Source of the DNA: Pelagomonas calceolata
Taxonomy: Eukaryota > Sar > Pelagophyceae > Pelagomonadales > Pelagomonadaceae
DNA: 64,000 nucleotides
Direction of reading: 5' to 3'
NCBI GenBank assembly: GCA_918797485.1
Contig: CAKKNE010000002.1
Coordinates: forward strand, 3,500,501-3,564,500
Part shown: positions 21,799 to 34,104 of the stretch, one piece after another
How positions within the stretch are numbered: position 1 is the stretch's first letter
How the letters are laid out: every line of letters starts with the position of its first letter
Made by a program: the position numbers and the translations under genes
Notes under the pieces: model-generated
Seen by the model: the letters and a program-made list of their open reading frames with translations, nothing else
Told to the model about the DNA's origin: nothing
The model's database searches: none

Positions 21799-22960
21799 GT
21801 GCCTTGGAGCCCGGGCCCTGATCTACAACGACTAGTATCTTCCGTAAAGATAAATCACGATTGCGCCTCGGCCTAGCCAAACACCGGAAAATCCCTTAGA
21901 GCCCTATATAGATATAGAACGTTAGGAAATAATTTTTCCGTAATTATGGTTCAATTTATACGTCTCAGGGGCCCGGGCGATTTTTGGGTTGGGGTTCGGG
22001 TTTTATTGCAGCCGGCGGCGGTCGCACCGCGTCGCAGCTGCTTGCTCTGCGCGAGGCTGCCCGCATGGTACCAAATTGCGCACAGCCCATTATTTTAGCA
22101 TACGGAACCTGCGCCTCAGTGCTAGAAAAATACCCCTATCCCTATCCTAGTAGTCCTTGTTCCCTCCGAGTCCTAGACTATTAAGAACGCGTATGAGCAC
22201 AACCTCTCTCCGTACTTTAGTACCACGGGGTCTGGCAACTAGGGAATCAGTGCAAAGCACTGCCATGCTCCTAGGCACCTCACTGCCTAGTATTTCAAGT
22301 TTTAGCAGGTTATGGGCCCACGGCCGTTCAACTTTGCGTCGCTCACAAGCAACTGTCATAGATGAGGCATTCAGTGGTCTATACTCGACAGCACCACACA
22401 CGCAACGCGCAATCATGATAAAACCGTGAAACCGAAAACCAAAAACCGTGGCCCGGGCTAGTTCCGAGTCAAGTTCAAGTTAGTGTATTTTAAGGTAGCC
22501 TGCCCTCCCGGGCCGGCGGACTACTACTAGGCTATCTCAGCCGCTGCACAGTGTACTCCCCGGGCCAAGGGTGCGTACCATACGTACTAGGTGACCGTGA
22601 CCCCTCCGAGTCAGGCTTTGGTCTTGCGTTATTCGCACTGGCAGGCAGTACCACTAAGATGGAAACCAAATATGCCAGTGTCACTGGCATAAATCTGACT
22701 CGGAAACTGCTACCCTCCTTGTGACAGCAACTGCCAGTGGTGCAAGCCTGAGCCTGAGGGGTCCGAGTCGCGGCTTGTGAAAGTCTGAGCGACTCGGTAT
22801 CTTCTTGCCATTGTTGCCCTGGATGGCCAGATAACGAAGCCGCATAATCACACTAGTACTAGTTAATCGTTGATCGTATACTGATCGATCAGCTCCCGGC
22901 AACTGTTGATTCCTTTAACAAAGTTATCGCTGCGAGCAGGCGAGGTCTTGCAGCACTTAC
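21799..22960. other. Divergent intergenic region between PKA and CK2 beta
   Basis: Both promoters must lie here. The gap has CCCGGG-rich parts, paired CACTGGCA/TGCCAGTG words at 22635-22690 and 22730, and a GATCGATC-like AT region just before CK2 beta. No palindromic TACCTACGG element and no convincing ORF were found. Confidence 0.55.
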
Positions 22961-23975
22961 ATGATGACGGAGCCAGATAAAGACCCCCTTGCGGACATCG
23001 CGGGTGAAGATGATGCTTCGCTGCTAGCTGATCATGTTGCGGCCACTGATTTGACTTCCCTAGTCGAAGCTGACGATGACGAGCGAGAAGAAGACATGTC
23101 CGCCTCCGAGGAAGATTCTTCTTGGATATCCTGGTTTTTGAGCTTGCGTGGAAATGAATTTTTTTGTGAAGTTGATGAAGAATATATCCAGGATGACTTC
23201 AATTTGACTGGGCTTTCCTCACTCGTGCCGTATTATGATTACGCTCTTGACATGATCCTCGATGCACAAGCCAGCGCCCGTTGCAAGTTGTGTCATGTAT
23301 TTCCTAGTAGGTAGAGATGGCAATTGAAGAGTCACTCACAGAAGAACAGCAAGAGCTTGTTGAGTGCGTCATATTGACATTTTCTTTTTAGTTTGTACAC
23401 AGATCAGCGGCTGAAATGTTATATGGCTTAATTCATGCTCGCTACATCATTACGAATCGAGGTTTGCAGGCAATGTACGAAAAGCTCACCTCAGCATCTT
23501 TTGGAAAGTGCCCCAGGGCTTTTTGTTCAGGACAGCCTGCGTTACCCATTGGCCGGCACAGATACAGAACATGTTTCCAAAAAAAGTTCCTTATTTCTTT
23601 CCTCCTAGGTCGGATGTGCCAAGGAACTACACGGTGCAGATTTTTTGCCCCATGTGCCATGATATCTTCACTCCGCGATCATCACGATCAGCTTCAATAG
23701 ATGGAGCCTACTTTGGAACAACATTTCCTCATCTCTTCATGCTAACATTCCCTGAATGTATTCCTAAAAAGAGCTCGCAGTACTTTGTTGCTTTCAGAGT
23801 AAATGATAGAACTCCCAAGGGCCTCTTTCACTAAAAGTCCCAGGTCCCTCGTGTATTTGGATTTCGGATACACAAGAGTAGTCCATACTACGCTGATTCT
23901 GCTCTTTCTTCATCCCAGGTTAAACGTCGCCAAAAGCCACTACGGAGGGCCAAGTCAAAACCGATCGTATTGTGA
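22961..23975 (+). CDS. CSNK2B: Casein kinase 2 regulatory beta subunit
   Basis: Proposed exons are 22961-23275, 23311-23363, 23403-23555, 23609-23786 and 23844-23975, giving 276 residues (human 215). The extra length is a 45-residue acidic N-terminal extension before the autophosphorylation motif [14 protein letters not shown], plus a basic tail ending KPIVL. Core signatures are [20 protein letters not shown], the [11 protein letters not shown] helix, [16 protein letters not shown], and the zinc site CPRAFC ... CPMC that dimerises the subunit. [13 protein letters not shown] and RVFGFRIH follow. CK2 beta bridges two catalytic subunits in the constitutive CK2 tetramer. Introns 1 (near 23276) and 3 (23556) need GC donors, and exon 1's exact end is uncertain by a few codons. 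Confidence 0.95.
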
Positions 23976-24829
23976 GTGCTGGTTAGTTTGTAATTCTTCT
24001 TCGCTGGTTCGACTTTCATGTAATCACATCCGTGAGCGCGGTGACTGGAAATTTAAATACAATCCAGGACTCCGGGGTTCAGTGCAATAATAGGACGGAC
24101 CCATCTGCAGCTTCATATTTGTATGTGCAACTTAATGAAGTCTTAATGCACTTAGGTGGCCCCTCTTCCCGCCGCCTAGTGTAATTTTATGCTGGCAGGC
24201 TCGCGAGTAAGTTGCATTGGGGTAATAATGGCGACCATGCCTGTTCTCAGTAGCCGCGGCCTAGATCACGACAGCGTTTTTAAAAGCGGAGAGTTCAGGG
24301 TATTAGAGGCCCGTCAGCTGGCCCGTCACTGCCAGTGTGACGGTTGGAATTTTTAATTCCAGCCATCTAGGCCCTAGGTTTGAATTTCTTTACGAAACTG
24401 AAAGTCATTATCTGCTTCAAAACTTTTAGAGCATTAACCTATCAATTAGATAACTGGAAAAGCAATTCGTCCAATCAGCTGCCAGTGCGGCGACTTTTGC
24501 CAGTGACTCGGAGGTGATGACCGGTGAATTTTGGTACCGTTCGGCACCTTCCGGTCCCCGGGGGGGCGAAAGCAACCTCACTTTGCCATACAATAATGGG
24601 GTCTCGCTTCACGCAGGTCCAGTCCGCGTCCTTGGGGCCTCGCAGAAGCTGAGATCTCGTCAAATCATTGATGATCGCGTGCTAAGCGGGGCGCGATCGA
24701 CCGCCCCGGCCGCCGATGCTGCCAAATTCACGCTCACTCACTGGTCAGCGTCGATAGACTCCCTTCCCTGGTGAGATACGCCTGGACTTGATATAGATCG
24801 CTAAGGTACTGTGACTACAACTTAGGCCT
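23976..24829. other. Intergenic between CK2 beta and the AK7-like gene
   Basis: Contains the paired words GCCAGTG/CACTGGC at 24325-24340 and 24480-24510 and an imperfect hairpin around GGAATTTTTAATTCC (24345-24360). A short plus ORF at 24514-24774 has no recognisable product. The AK7-like gene has no clear TACCTACGG element here. Confidence 0.5.
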
Positions 24830-27190
24830 ATGTATCCCGCTCGCGCGGCAGTAACGCGCGGCATGGATTCGCCGATCCTACCAAGTGGTTCCTCCAACCG
24901 GCTCGATCCTGTGAAAATTGCTCATTTCGGTCCTCCTGGATTGCTCGCAGATGTTCTCCCTGCTTGCCTCGAGCCGGCAAGATATCACTTTATTGGCACA
25001 GCACTTGGCAGTGGCCTAAGGCCCAAAGCGTCAGACTTATTGGACGCAGACGTTGTTCTGCTCTGGGTTGCGCCCCAGCCTCCCTCGTTGTCTTTGCTAG
25101 ACGATATGCACGCGATCCTGGTTCTTTTGCGGGAAACAAAACGATCACGACCGCAGAGAGTAGTATTGATATCTAATCTTCTGAGTTGGGGAGCATGTCC
25201 GCTTCTCGGTGAAAACTTTCACGCCGGCGACAGCATCAGGGCATCGGAGGATACTTACCTTGATCGAAGATGTTGGCCAAGTTGCGAAGGATTGATGGCA
25301 TTAGAGGCGCATGTGATGCGATTGGAGGGGCCGACACTGCATGCATGTGTAATTGCAGCTGGTGTGACCTATGGTGCCGGTGAAGAAAGCTTCTTTAAAC
25401 TTGTTCGTGATGCCTACAACTTTAATCTGATGGTGCTACCAGCGTCAGGTGCGAACGTGATACCCTCTGTCCATGTTTGTGTCTTGTGCACCTTCATTTG
25501 CTTTCTCCTTGATTCAGATTCACAATTCTTTCCCAAGCCGTATCTTATTGCGTGTGAGCCGCGATCGGCCACATTAAAGGAGATTGCCTTTGCCTTTGTC
25601 AGAGAGTGGCATAGACGCGCTGGACGTGCTGCAGGGGATGGGGGTTCCACTTTGCTGTCAGGGCAAGTCAGTGAAGGCAATAGTCGCGCGACTAATAATG
25701 TATCGCAACTCGATTTCTGTCGCCGCTTCAAGGACCCTTCAGAAGGCTGTGAGGTGTGCTTTGCATATCCCGCAAGCATTGTGCTTGCACTGGACTGTGC
25801 TGGTCTTCAGATTGCCGGGGGCATATTTGAGCAGGCGATTGATACACCAGGGGCCCGCCCCTTCACATGTGGGCTTGTAAGCAGCATCGTCGGGGTTGTA
25901 GATGAATTTATTGAGGCTCGAGGTCTGACTCCACGTCGCATCTGGGTTCTACGACAGCCGGGGCGGACACAAGCACAGAGAGCGGTGGCCAAGTTTATTT
26001 CAGAGCAGTTTAAGTTTACTTTAATTGATGCAGACAATAGTTTGAAATGGGTGCTTGCTCAGTCGCAACATAGTGCCTCTTCTGGATCAGACAGTGTCAA
26101 TGAGGACAAGGCAGCATATACTCTTTTGCCGCAAAGTTCCATTGACAGTGAAGTCTGGAAGCTTCAGGAGGAGATCCGTGCCCTTCTACCTGGTCACAAT
26201 GCTGACGTTTGTTCAGCTGCATTACCGCTGAGGCTAGTGTCAAGATGCATACGCGTGCGGCTCTTGGATCCAGTCCTAGTAACGCATAGCTATGTCCTCG
26301 ACGCATGTCCAGCTTCTCCTCTCATGTTAAAGTATATATTTATACCGGAGTGTGAAGTCGACGGCAGCAAAAACATATGCTTAAGTCCACTTCTTGCTCC
26401 TTCGCATATGGTAATACTCACTGAACCCTCTGTAGTTCCAAAAAATGCAACACCCGAGCAAAGAGAATGGATTTCTTTGCAAGCTTCGGACTGGCGATTC
26501 CAAGGCGACTCAAAAATGCATACTCATCTTTCCATGATACCTTCCCTGGTCGACCTGTTTGATGACACTGTGCATCCACTAGCTATCCCACTCGCCGACC
26601 TAGCTCTCGATGTTTCCAACAATTGGACTTCATTGGACGATCTTAGTCCTTGGTGGGTTTCAAAGAACACAAGTGGTTGCTCGAATAATTTAACATTGCC
26701 AAATCCGTCTACACCCTCCTGGCAAAGGGAGATTATTAAGCTCCTTCATTGGGTGCACCCAGTCCCCAAGGCGATCGCTGCGACTGATAGGCACAACCGC
26801 GCCCTGAATTTTTTTCGTGTAACCAAGCCTGGATCAAAGAAATCATGCGGTATCCAAGAAGAGGCTGTATCTCGACAATCATGCACGTTTTTAGCCAAAC
26901 AAAGTCCGTTTAATCAGATTGTCACTGATGATAATGAGAAACTTCTGATTCATTCATCAGGCTTGAGGCACTTCCTACTGTCAGTTATGGACCACGTCGC
27001 CAAGGCAATGCTGGAGACTATGCGACCATCTGGACCCAAGGGGAAGATTGAAAGCCTGGGTGATGTGCTAGCCAGGAGGGCCCAGCATCTAGAGGCGTGC
27101 GCCTGTGCGTACGCATATCTTCGTTACCGCTCATCTCTGGGTAAGTTACATGAATTCCGACAATGTGAAGATGATGGTGACAGTAGCTAG
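24830..27190 (+). CDS. AK7: AK7-like axonemal protein with a degenerate adenylate kinase domain
   Basis: A single 786-residue frame (ATG 24830; alternative 24863). The N-terminal half matches the Rossmann domain of adenylate kinase 7/CFAP75: KIAHFGPPGLL, VVLISNLLSWG, VIAAGVTYGAGEESFFKLV and NVIPSVHV. The middle aligns with the AK7 kinase domain, but the ATP-binding P-loop is lost: where animals have GPPAVGKS this protein has RQPGRTQA (residues 370-385). The NMP-site DGFPK is DACPAS (488-497). The C-terminus (LRHFLLSVMDHVAKAMLETM) resembles the Dpy-30-like end of AK7. AK7 works in motile cilia; here catalysis is unlikely, so a structural role is inferred. Identification rests on remembered AK7 sequence and is good for the N-terminal domain, fair for the rest. 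Confidence 0.8.
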   Translation: MYPARAAVTRGMDSPILPSGSSNRLDPVKIAHFGPPGLLADVLPACLEPARYHFIGTALGSGLRPKASDLLDADVVLLWVAPQPPSLSLLDDMHAILVLLRETKRSRPQRVVLISNLLSWGACPLLGENFHAGDSIRASEDTYLDRRCWPSCEGLMALEAHVMRLEGPTLHACVIAAGVTYGAGEESFFKLVRDAYNFNLMVLPASGANVIPSVHVCVLCTFICFLLDSDSQFFPKPYLIACEPRSATLKEIAFAFVREWHRRAGRAAGDGGSTLLSGQVSEGNSRATNNVSQLDFCRRFKDPSEGCEVCFAYPASIVLALDCAGLQIAGGIFEQAIDTPGARPFTCGLVSSIVGVVDEFIEARGLTPRRIWVLRQPGRTQAQRAVAKFISEQFKFTLIDADNSLKWVLAQSQHSASSGSDSVNEDKAAYTLLPQSSIDSEVWKLQEEIRALLPGHNADVCSAALPLRLVSRCIRVRLLDPVLVTHSYVLDACPASPLMLKYIFIPECEVDGSKNICLSPLLAPSHMVILTEPSVVPKNATPEQREWISLQASDWRFQGDSKMHTHLSMIPSLVDLFDDTVHPLAIPLADLALDVSNNWTSLDDLSPWWVSKNTSGCSNNLTLPNPSTPSWQREIIKLLHWVHPVPKAIAATDRHNRALNFFRVTKPGSKKSCGIQEEAVSRQSCTFLAKQSPFNQIVTDDNEKLLIHSSGLRHFLLSVMDHVAKAMLETMRPSGPKGKIESLGDVLARRAQHLEACACAYAYLRYRSSLGKLHEFRQCEDDGDSS

Positions 27191-28297
27191 TTTCCTGACG
27201 CGGGAGGTAGCCAAAGAAAATGGTGTGTGTATCCGTTTGTCTTGCTGCGCAGGGAATGGATGGAGTCTAGGGATTCCGCACGGAGCAAGAGAAGCGACGT
27301 TTTTATATATTGTATAGATGTGCACTGGATAAACGGTAGCGCAGGAGACCACCAGATGATTGCGTTCTAGAAGTAAGGGCAGCTAGTGGCTCGTTACTCA
27401 GCTGATATAGGGGCAAGATCGTAGCTCCAGGGCCCGACGGGTGTTTTGAAATCATCGACAACATAACAATTTCAAGGACTCCTGCTGACACGCACAAGAT
27501 TAGGCTTTGCCGCGGGCCTGAACAGAGGAAACAACCTTCGAAAAACAACTCGGCGGTGTGAAGGCAGAAAACACTCTGATTGAGTCGGATTCGGCGCCAC
27601 CGTGACATGTGCCGTGACATGTGCCACTGCGGGATATTACCATGGGTACTGTTCGTGTTAATTGGCTACATCGAGTTTCCGAGGCACCTAATCAGCTTGA
27701 ATTCGGAGCCTAGGATCCATCGGCTTCAGAGCTAGCTCAGGACGCCTCGACCACGTCTTGGAGGCACAGCCGGGGTCGATGAAATGAGCCTCAGTCCGAA
27801 TCCAGCCCGCAATTTTCCTTCATCTGGACTTTGACCATGAGAGCCCAGGACAATCCATTGGTTTTCCGTAGGCAGCAACCATTTCCCAGATAGACGCCCA
27901 AAAGAGTCCGGAAGAACCTAGCAGAGGCATTCTGAGTTTGTGGAAGTCTGAGGGGTCCGTGGCTACCTTCGGCTTGCCTTTGCAGGCTTCACTTCAATTT
28001 GGCTATGTACTATTTTGGCCATGTTGGAGTTTTGCGATGACTTCTATAAATAAACTACCTTTAGTATGATTAATAATACAAAAAAAAACCGAGACTCCCG
28101 GGCCCAGCCTGGCAGCCCATGGCATGCCATGACTCGGATGGGCCCCGGGCCCGGGGCCCACTGGCACCGTGACCTCAGGCTCGACGCCTGCTAGGGGCGG
28201 CGGCCGCGCTCGAGCCACCTGGACGACCATTTTTGAAAGCGACCATGATCGTGACTAGCCTTAGCACTCGGAGTCCGGGGCGATTTCGGCGATCAAA
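27191..28297. other. Intergenic between AK7-like gene and CFAP44
   Basis: No gene supported. It includes the dispersed repeat fragment at 27886-27960, a poly-A run at 28080-28089, a GGGCCCGGGGCCC palindrome near 28145, and an AT-rich stretch (28290-28380) that is probably the CFAP44 promoter. Confidence 0.5.
27886..27960. repeat. Dispersed repeat fragment, copy 1
   Basis: The stretch AGACGCCCAAAAGAGTCCGG followed by AAGAACCTAGCAGA recurs with changes at 56812-56890 and partly at 56051-56090. The copies are short and diverged, so this is probably the remains of an old mobile element. Confidence 0.45.
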
Positions 28298-28318
28298 TAC
28301 CGTAGTATACTCGGTATA
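28298..28318. promoter_or_regulatory. Degenerate TACCGTAG element before CFAP44
   Basis: TACCGTAGTATAC followed by TCGGTATA, an imperfect version of the ciliary-gene element, ending 64 bp before the CFAP44 ATG at 28383. Confidence 0.3.
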
Positions 28319-28382
28319 CATATAGCCTATAATAATACCGTATAGGCCCTTATATATCCTGGCAATATTGTATAACGCCACA

Positions 28383-31300
28383 ATGGGGCCTTACGATCGC
28401 GGAGCTACATGCACTGGCCGTCGCGGCTTCGAACTAAGCTCGGGGCTACTTCGATTGTATCACTCTTTCGGTATGGATACATCGCGCAAGGCAAATCTTG
28501 AATATTTAGAAGATAGTCCCGAGGCTGTCATTGCCTATGCCGCGGGAAATGCTTTGGTCATTTTATTCGTGCCCTCGATGAAGAGAAAGTATGTATTCGG
28601 GATCGACAGGACAGGCGTCGGCTCGTTTGCCGTACATCCTACACGCAAATCCTTCACGGTGGGCGAAAAGGGAAGAGATCCAAAATTGTGTGTTTATGAG
28701 TATCCAAGTCTTGACCTCATTAAGATTTTACGGAATGGAGCCGTGCGAAGCTTCGCTTGCATGTCGTATTCTAGCGGTGGCGGAAAACTCGCGACAGTAT
28801 CCGGGTCACCTGATTTTATGCTCAGCATTTGGGATTGGAACAAGGAACAAATGCTTCTTCAAAGCAAGGTGCGTAGATTTGATGCATTGAGGATCCGAAT
28901 TAGTGCCTGTGAGCTTAGGCGTTTGGTCAAGAAGTTTATAGTGTCAAGTTTTCTCCGGTAAACGATGGCCGGTTGACAACAGCAGGGACAGGCCACATTC
29001 GCTTCTGGAAAATGGCATCAACATTCACTGGGCTGAAGCTGCAAGGGGACATAGGGAAATTTGGAAAGGTAGCCCGCTCCAGCCCGAACATGATTGAAAT
29101 ATGCCTACTCAACCCATGATTGCAGGTAGAACTGACTGACATTCATTCTTTTGTTGAATTGCCCAACAATCAAATACTTTCCTCCACGGAGTCCGGATCT
29201 CTTTTGTTATGGGAAGGACACTTCATTAAATGCCGTATCAAGCGCAACTCTGTGAGACCTTGTCACGATGGTGAAGTAAGAAGAATGTATCATCAAACAT
29301 AAAATATCCACCTGCTGAATGTTAGGTGACGTTTTTGGCGCTGTCAGACGACACAAACTCTGTTGTCTCAGCTGGTGTTGATGGCTGGGTCAGGTATTGG
29401 GATACTAAATCTATAGTTGACGCAGAAATAGACACTGATGTATCCATTGATTATGTACTGGAGCCCAAATTTGAATTCGGCATCACCAATCCTGAAGTTG
29501 GATGTTCTATTCGTTGGATGTTGTATGGAGCCGCGAATGAGTCCCATTACTTTATACGCGATTCTTTTGGTAAGCTTTGGAAGTTATTAGTTCCGGGTGC
29601 GGACGTGAACCAACTGCCAGCAGCCTGCCTGTCAGCGTGAGTCACATTGCCACCGCTCGTCTTACAACAGAGTAATTATGCATGCAGGTTCCATGCTGGG
29701 TCAATTGAGTCCCTTGCGGTGTCTTCCATAGATCATTTTGCTGCTACCGCTGGATGTGACGGAACAGTACGTTGCTGGGACTATATAGCCCGCCGGCAGT
29801 TGTACTTGCTAGCTCATAATCACGCGGTCACAGCATTGTGTTGGGCACCTGTTTTCTTGGACTCCCAATGTCGCACGCTAATGGTTGGCTTTGATAACGG
29901 TGTCGTCCGCGTGCTATACCGCGCAGGAACACAGTGGCTCTGTATCCAGTGCTTTAAGCCTCATGATACTTCCGTCACAAAAGTTGCTACGTCCCCAGAT
30001 GGGAAATACCTAGCAACTGGCTGCGCTCACGGTGTTATTTTTCTGCTGCAAACTCAGAAACTCGACCTTGGTACATCACAATTGCCATATGAACCTATCG
30101 GGTTTGTGAATGTTGGTGGTCCCGTGTCCTCATTGTGCTGGCAGAAGGATAGTCTGAAGTTGCTGATAACTGCGAATGGTCGTCTTATGAATATTGATTG
30201 CAGCGGCCAGTTAGACGTAAAGGGATCCGGAACTTATGAGCTGTGCTGTCCTGTCAATGAGCGCCACATATCGTGGCGTCGTGAAGATACAGCTACTTCT
30301 GACATAGATGACTCGCAAAACTCACATTCCGCCACTCCTGTACTTGAAGCTGCAGTCTCATGTGCGGCATATTTCGATAATAATACGATCCTAACTGCCG
30401 TTACAAACAGAAGTGGCTTAATTCATGTGATTGACAGAGGCACGCATAATTTGGTTGAGTCTCTTCCTGTTGGAATAAACGCCGCTAAGCCCAACGCGGC
30501 CGTACTTCTTGTTTACTACGAAATTCATTTATCTGTGGTTGTGACGGCCAGTGATGATGGAACAGTTTCTGTGCGTCAAGCTGACCCAAAACTACACTCC
30601 GAACGTTTCTGTGTTGTGTCACAGCCGCACGATGCTGATGCACGTGTAAACGGTGCTCTCGTTTCCTACGACGGCCATTTTTTGCTTTCAGTTGGATCTG
30701 ATGGTTTATTTGTTATCCAGCAATTGAATTTGAAGGAGCTGAAATTACAAGCCTGTAACAAAGAAACTAGAAAGGCAAACGACTGTTTTGAGCCTCACGA
30801 GTTCGTGTTATCCGAAGGCGAGCCTCCATCTGCTCAAGATGGATTTCATGTAGCAAGAGCTGACATTTCAAGTGACATACATGATAGGGCGAAGGAATCC
30901 GCTCATCTGCAGGCAGATGACTTGCCAGACAGTGCCTATTCTTTTGAAGCCAGCCGAGCGAAGCAAGAAAGAGATCAAGTCTTGGCAGCCGCGGAGAAAA
31001 AACGGGAAGCGGTCCGCAAAGAAATAGCACACATACGGGAGAATTTCGAAAATATCGTTCCTAAAATCCAAAAGGACACAGAACCTCACTTATATAACAT
31101 GCAAGACAGTGATTTGGTCATAGATCTCGAATTCAATCACACATGGAAGCAGCAAGAGGACGAACTTTTGGAAGCAGTCCGTCAGTCATGCCAATACAAT
31201 AGTCAATACTCAAAACTTCTCTTGGGCAAGCTTAGAGGTCGTTATGTAACAGAATTACAAAGAATGGGCCCCAGCCTAATGGAAGGTCAGACAATTGCAG

Positions 31301-33895
31301 CATTGAGATCAAGGCAAAAGGTCGGTTCATTTCGTCTAGCGCAAGTAAATAGGGATATGCGACTGCTTTTGTTGCAATTACATTCTAACCTACGCTATGA
31401 GGAGCAGCCCGAGGCTGAGCCTATAACAACAAATGGTTTGGTGCCCAGGGACGAAGCAAGGACGGCAGAGCCGGAAAACACTTCGGTTGTCTGTGGCAGG
31501 AATGCTAAGCGGCCCTCCGCTCTGGAGTCTCGCAAGTTGTTGCGTTTGAATCGCCAAGCAAAACTCGTAGCTATGGCCGCCAGACGCCCTTCAGCCGACA
31601 CGGATGACCCCAGAGACGTGGAAGCCATCAAGCGGGCAAAAGCTCAACTCGGTGACTACAAAATGAAATCTGAGCCTTCATATGAAATCGCGCAAACAAA
31701 GCAAATAAACACAGCAAATAAAAGACGGCAGATGCTATTGCTACAGGAAAATATCGACTCGATCAAACTAAGATATAATAAACGATTTTTGGGTTTACGA
31801 GCAGTAAAGAGGCTAATGACTCACTCACTACGTAACGGGGTTGATCACGTGAGAAAGGTTAGCCGTGCACTTGGCGTAGAAGCAAATTCTTTGGTAGCAA
31901 ATGGGTTTGAGCCCGCCCTATCTTTGGATGAGTGGCCGGACGTGGCGAGAGATTTATCAAAGACCGAACTTGACTCATTTCTATCTGGTCATATCACCGA
32001 GATGTCCAGCAGGCCATGTTCAAAGTCCAACGGGAACCCACTAGGCAACGTCATCGCGGCTAGAAGCGTCAGATCTGCCGTCAATCTGCCTGTTTTTCGT
32101 CTCCTGGACAATGAGGCAATTAGATCAACAGATTCTTGCCTCCAAAAAGAGGAAGATCTGATTTTATGTAATCAACTTAGGCACCAGCGGTCCTTCATTA
32201 TACATAAAATTGACAAACATGTCCTTGCTTTTGAAAACGCATTGAATGAATTACGCAAAGAATACATCCCTCTTCAAGCAGATTTGAAAGCAGCTGATGT
32301 GAAATTGACGATCATGCTTCAGGTTTGTTGATGCGTTTGTTTCTCATTGGAATGTGGTTTTGTAGGAACTATTACTATTAAAAACGCACGAGGCCCGGGA
32401 TGTTGCCATGAAAGAAAACCTTAATCTTGCATGTCAAAAACAGCATGATGCATCAACAGCATCATCAGATAGCTTTTTACTCCTTGCAGCCAAAAAAAAC
32501 GACCGGGATGTATGCCAAACTCATGAGAAAGCAATTCTATCTGAATTTCTAAACGCTGTACCTAAGCAACATCAGTTTCACAAACCGTTACTTAAGGTTT
32601 TTAGTAAGAAACTCAAAAGATCGAAAAAAAATATCAGCGGCAATACTAGCGAAGATGAAACAAACGAAGATGAGGAGGACAGCGAACTCGAAGGAGAAGA
32701 CGACAATTCAGACAGTGAAGAAGACGAGACTTGTCCGGCTGGCTGCAACATTAGTCTTTATGAGCAAGTAATTGAGCTCCGAGAAAGACGCCTGGATCAG
32801 GAGGACATCTTTGCTGACATTAAGTGCGCCATTAATGAAGCTCAGAAAGCCTATGATCGGCACGTACAACAGGAAAAACAGATACAACGCGATGTTTGTT
32901 CTTATGTCGAAGATATTCATTCCTTTCAGACAAAAAAACAGCAAACACTGAACAAGTGAGCTAATTTGTGTGTCATGAATTGGCTTTATTCACCAACTCA
33001 CAGGCTTTATTCACCAATAGCATTGCATATGAATCAGCTCTACGTCTTCTCCCCCCGAAGTGTAGACAACGATAAAATCATTGTCACCCATTACCCACGA
33101 GCAGAGATGAATGTCCCAACTGAACTGGCGATAGCGCCCCTTGCCGAAATGGGGGACGCTGTACTCTTCTCCAGGGCTTGCCTGGAGAAGCTACACACTC
33201 GCATTTTTGTTCTAAAATCCATCAACAAGAAAGAAAAGACTCATTTTTCTGAACTACACCGAATAAAACGACGACTTGAACGTGTCAAGGTTACCTTGGA
33301 AGTTCAAACCACTAAATTGCGCAGTAAATGCACTGATCTTCAAATGCTAAAGTAATACAAAACGAGAGTCAAAAATATCTTATTCATGTTCTTGCAGGTT
33401 CGGGCAATTAATCAATCTTGATATTTTGGAGCGTGACTCAATAAACAAAGGTTGTCTTTACAACTCAACTATCCTATGAGATTGTCTTTTTTAGACCAAC
33501 AAGCCACAAATGAGAAGATACATAAGATGGATATGGTCAATACTGGCGAGCTGAATAAGCTAAAAAGGCTCCAGTCGGTCCTCCGCGACAAGCTCCGGAG
33601 CATAACTCGTCAGAATACAATTTACTTAACTCGAGTAGCAACGTCATCAGCCCGCCAGTTCCAACTCGAAAAAGACCTTGATTTCTCCAAATCCTCGTCA
33701 AATGATGGAATGAAAAATAATATCTCTGGACCTTTATCGTGCTCTGAGGCAGAAGAGCGCAACCGGCTCGTAGCACTAGTCAAAATCCAAGCAAAAGAAA
33801 TTGATGCCCTCAAAATGGAAATAAATTTGTTGCGCAGAAAGGGGGGACACGTGTATGCTTATTCTGCATCACATAATGTGACGGGTGTACCATGA
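28383..33895 (+). CDS. CFAP44: CFAP44 (FAP44/WDR52), axonemal WD-repeat and coiled-coil protein
   Basis: Proposed exons are 28383-28868, 28919-29068, 29126-29275, 29326-29636, 29688-32322, 32366-32955, 33004-33351, 33398-33450 and 33495-33895; the total is an exact multiple of three, 1,707 residues (human about 1,850). The first half is WD40 propeller: [72 protein letters not shown]. The second half is long charged coiled coil, with an acidic patch near 32650-32730, ending [12 protein letters not shown] as in homologues. CFAP44 and CFAP43 form the tether linking the inner dynein f/I1 motor head to the doublet. All eight introns here are GT-AG, 43-57 nt. The ATG at 28383 is the first in frame. 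Confidence 0.94.
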
Positions 33896-34104
33896 TCCTC
33901 AGTCAGATGCCAGTTGATTGTGACTCATTAAGAATGACAGATCGACAAATTGATTGTAATCGAACACCGTCTGCACTCCCAACAATGAGTTGCTCTCGAC
34001 CGCTTTGGCTTTGGTGTATACACAGGAACCTGTGGCTTTGCTTTTTTGCATTCCTCTGGTAATCAGGACTTTGGTCAACATAGTTACAATAACCCCTCCC
34101 CTGG

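Noticed and set aside
22147-22429. Overlapping ORFs on both strands in the PKA/CK2 beta promoter gap.
   Set aside because: Neither translation resembles a protein family, and the composition is that of intergenic DNA.
23282-23310. GCAAGT (23282) as the donor of CK2 beta intron 1, the best match to a GC-intron consensus.
   Set aside because: Every AG acceptor that follows gives either the wrong frame or a stop codon; only donors at codon boundaries upstream keep the CK2 beta frame.
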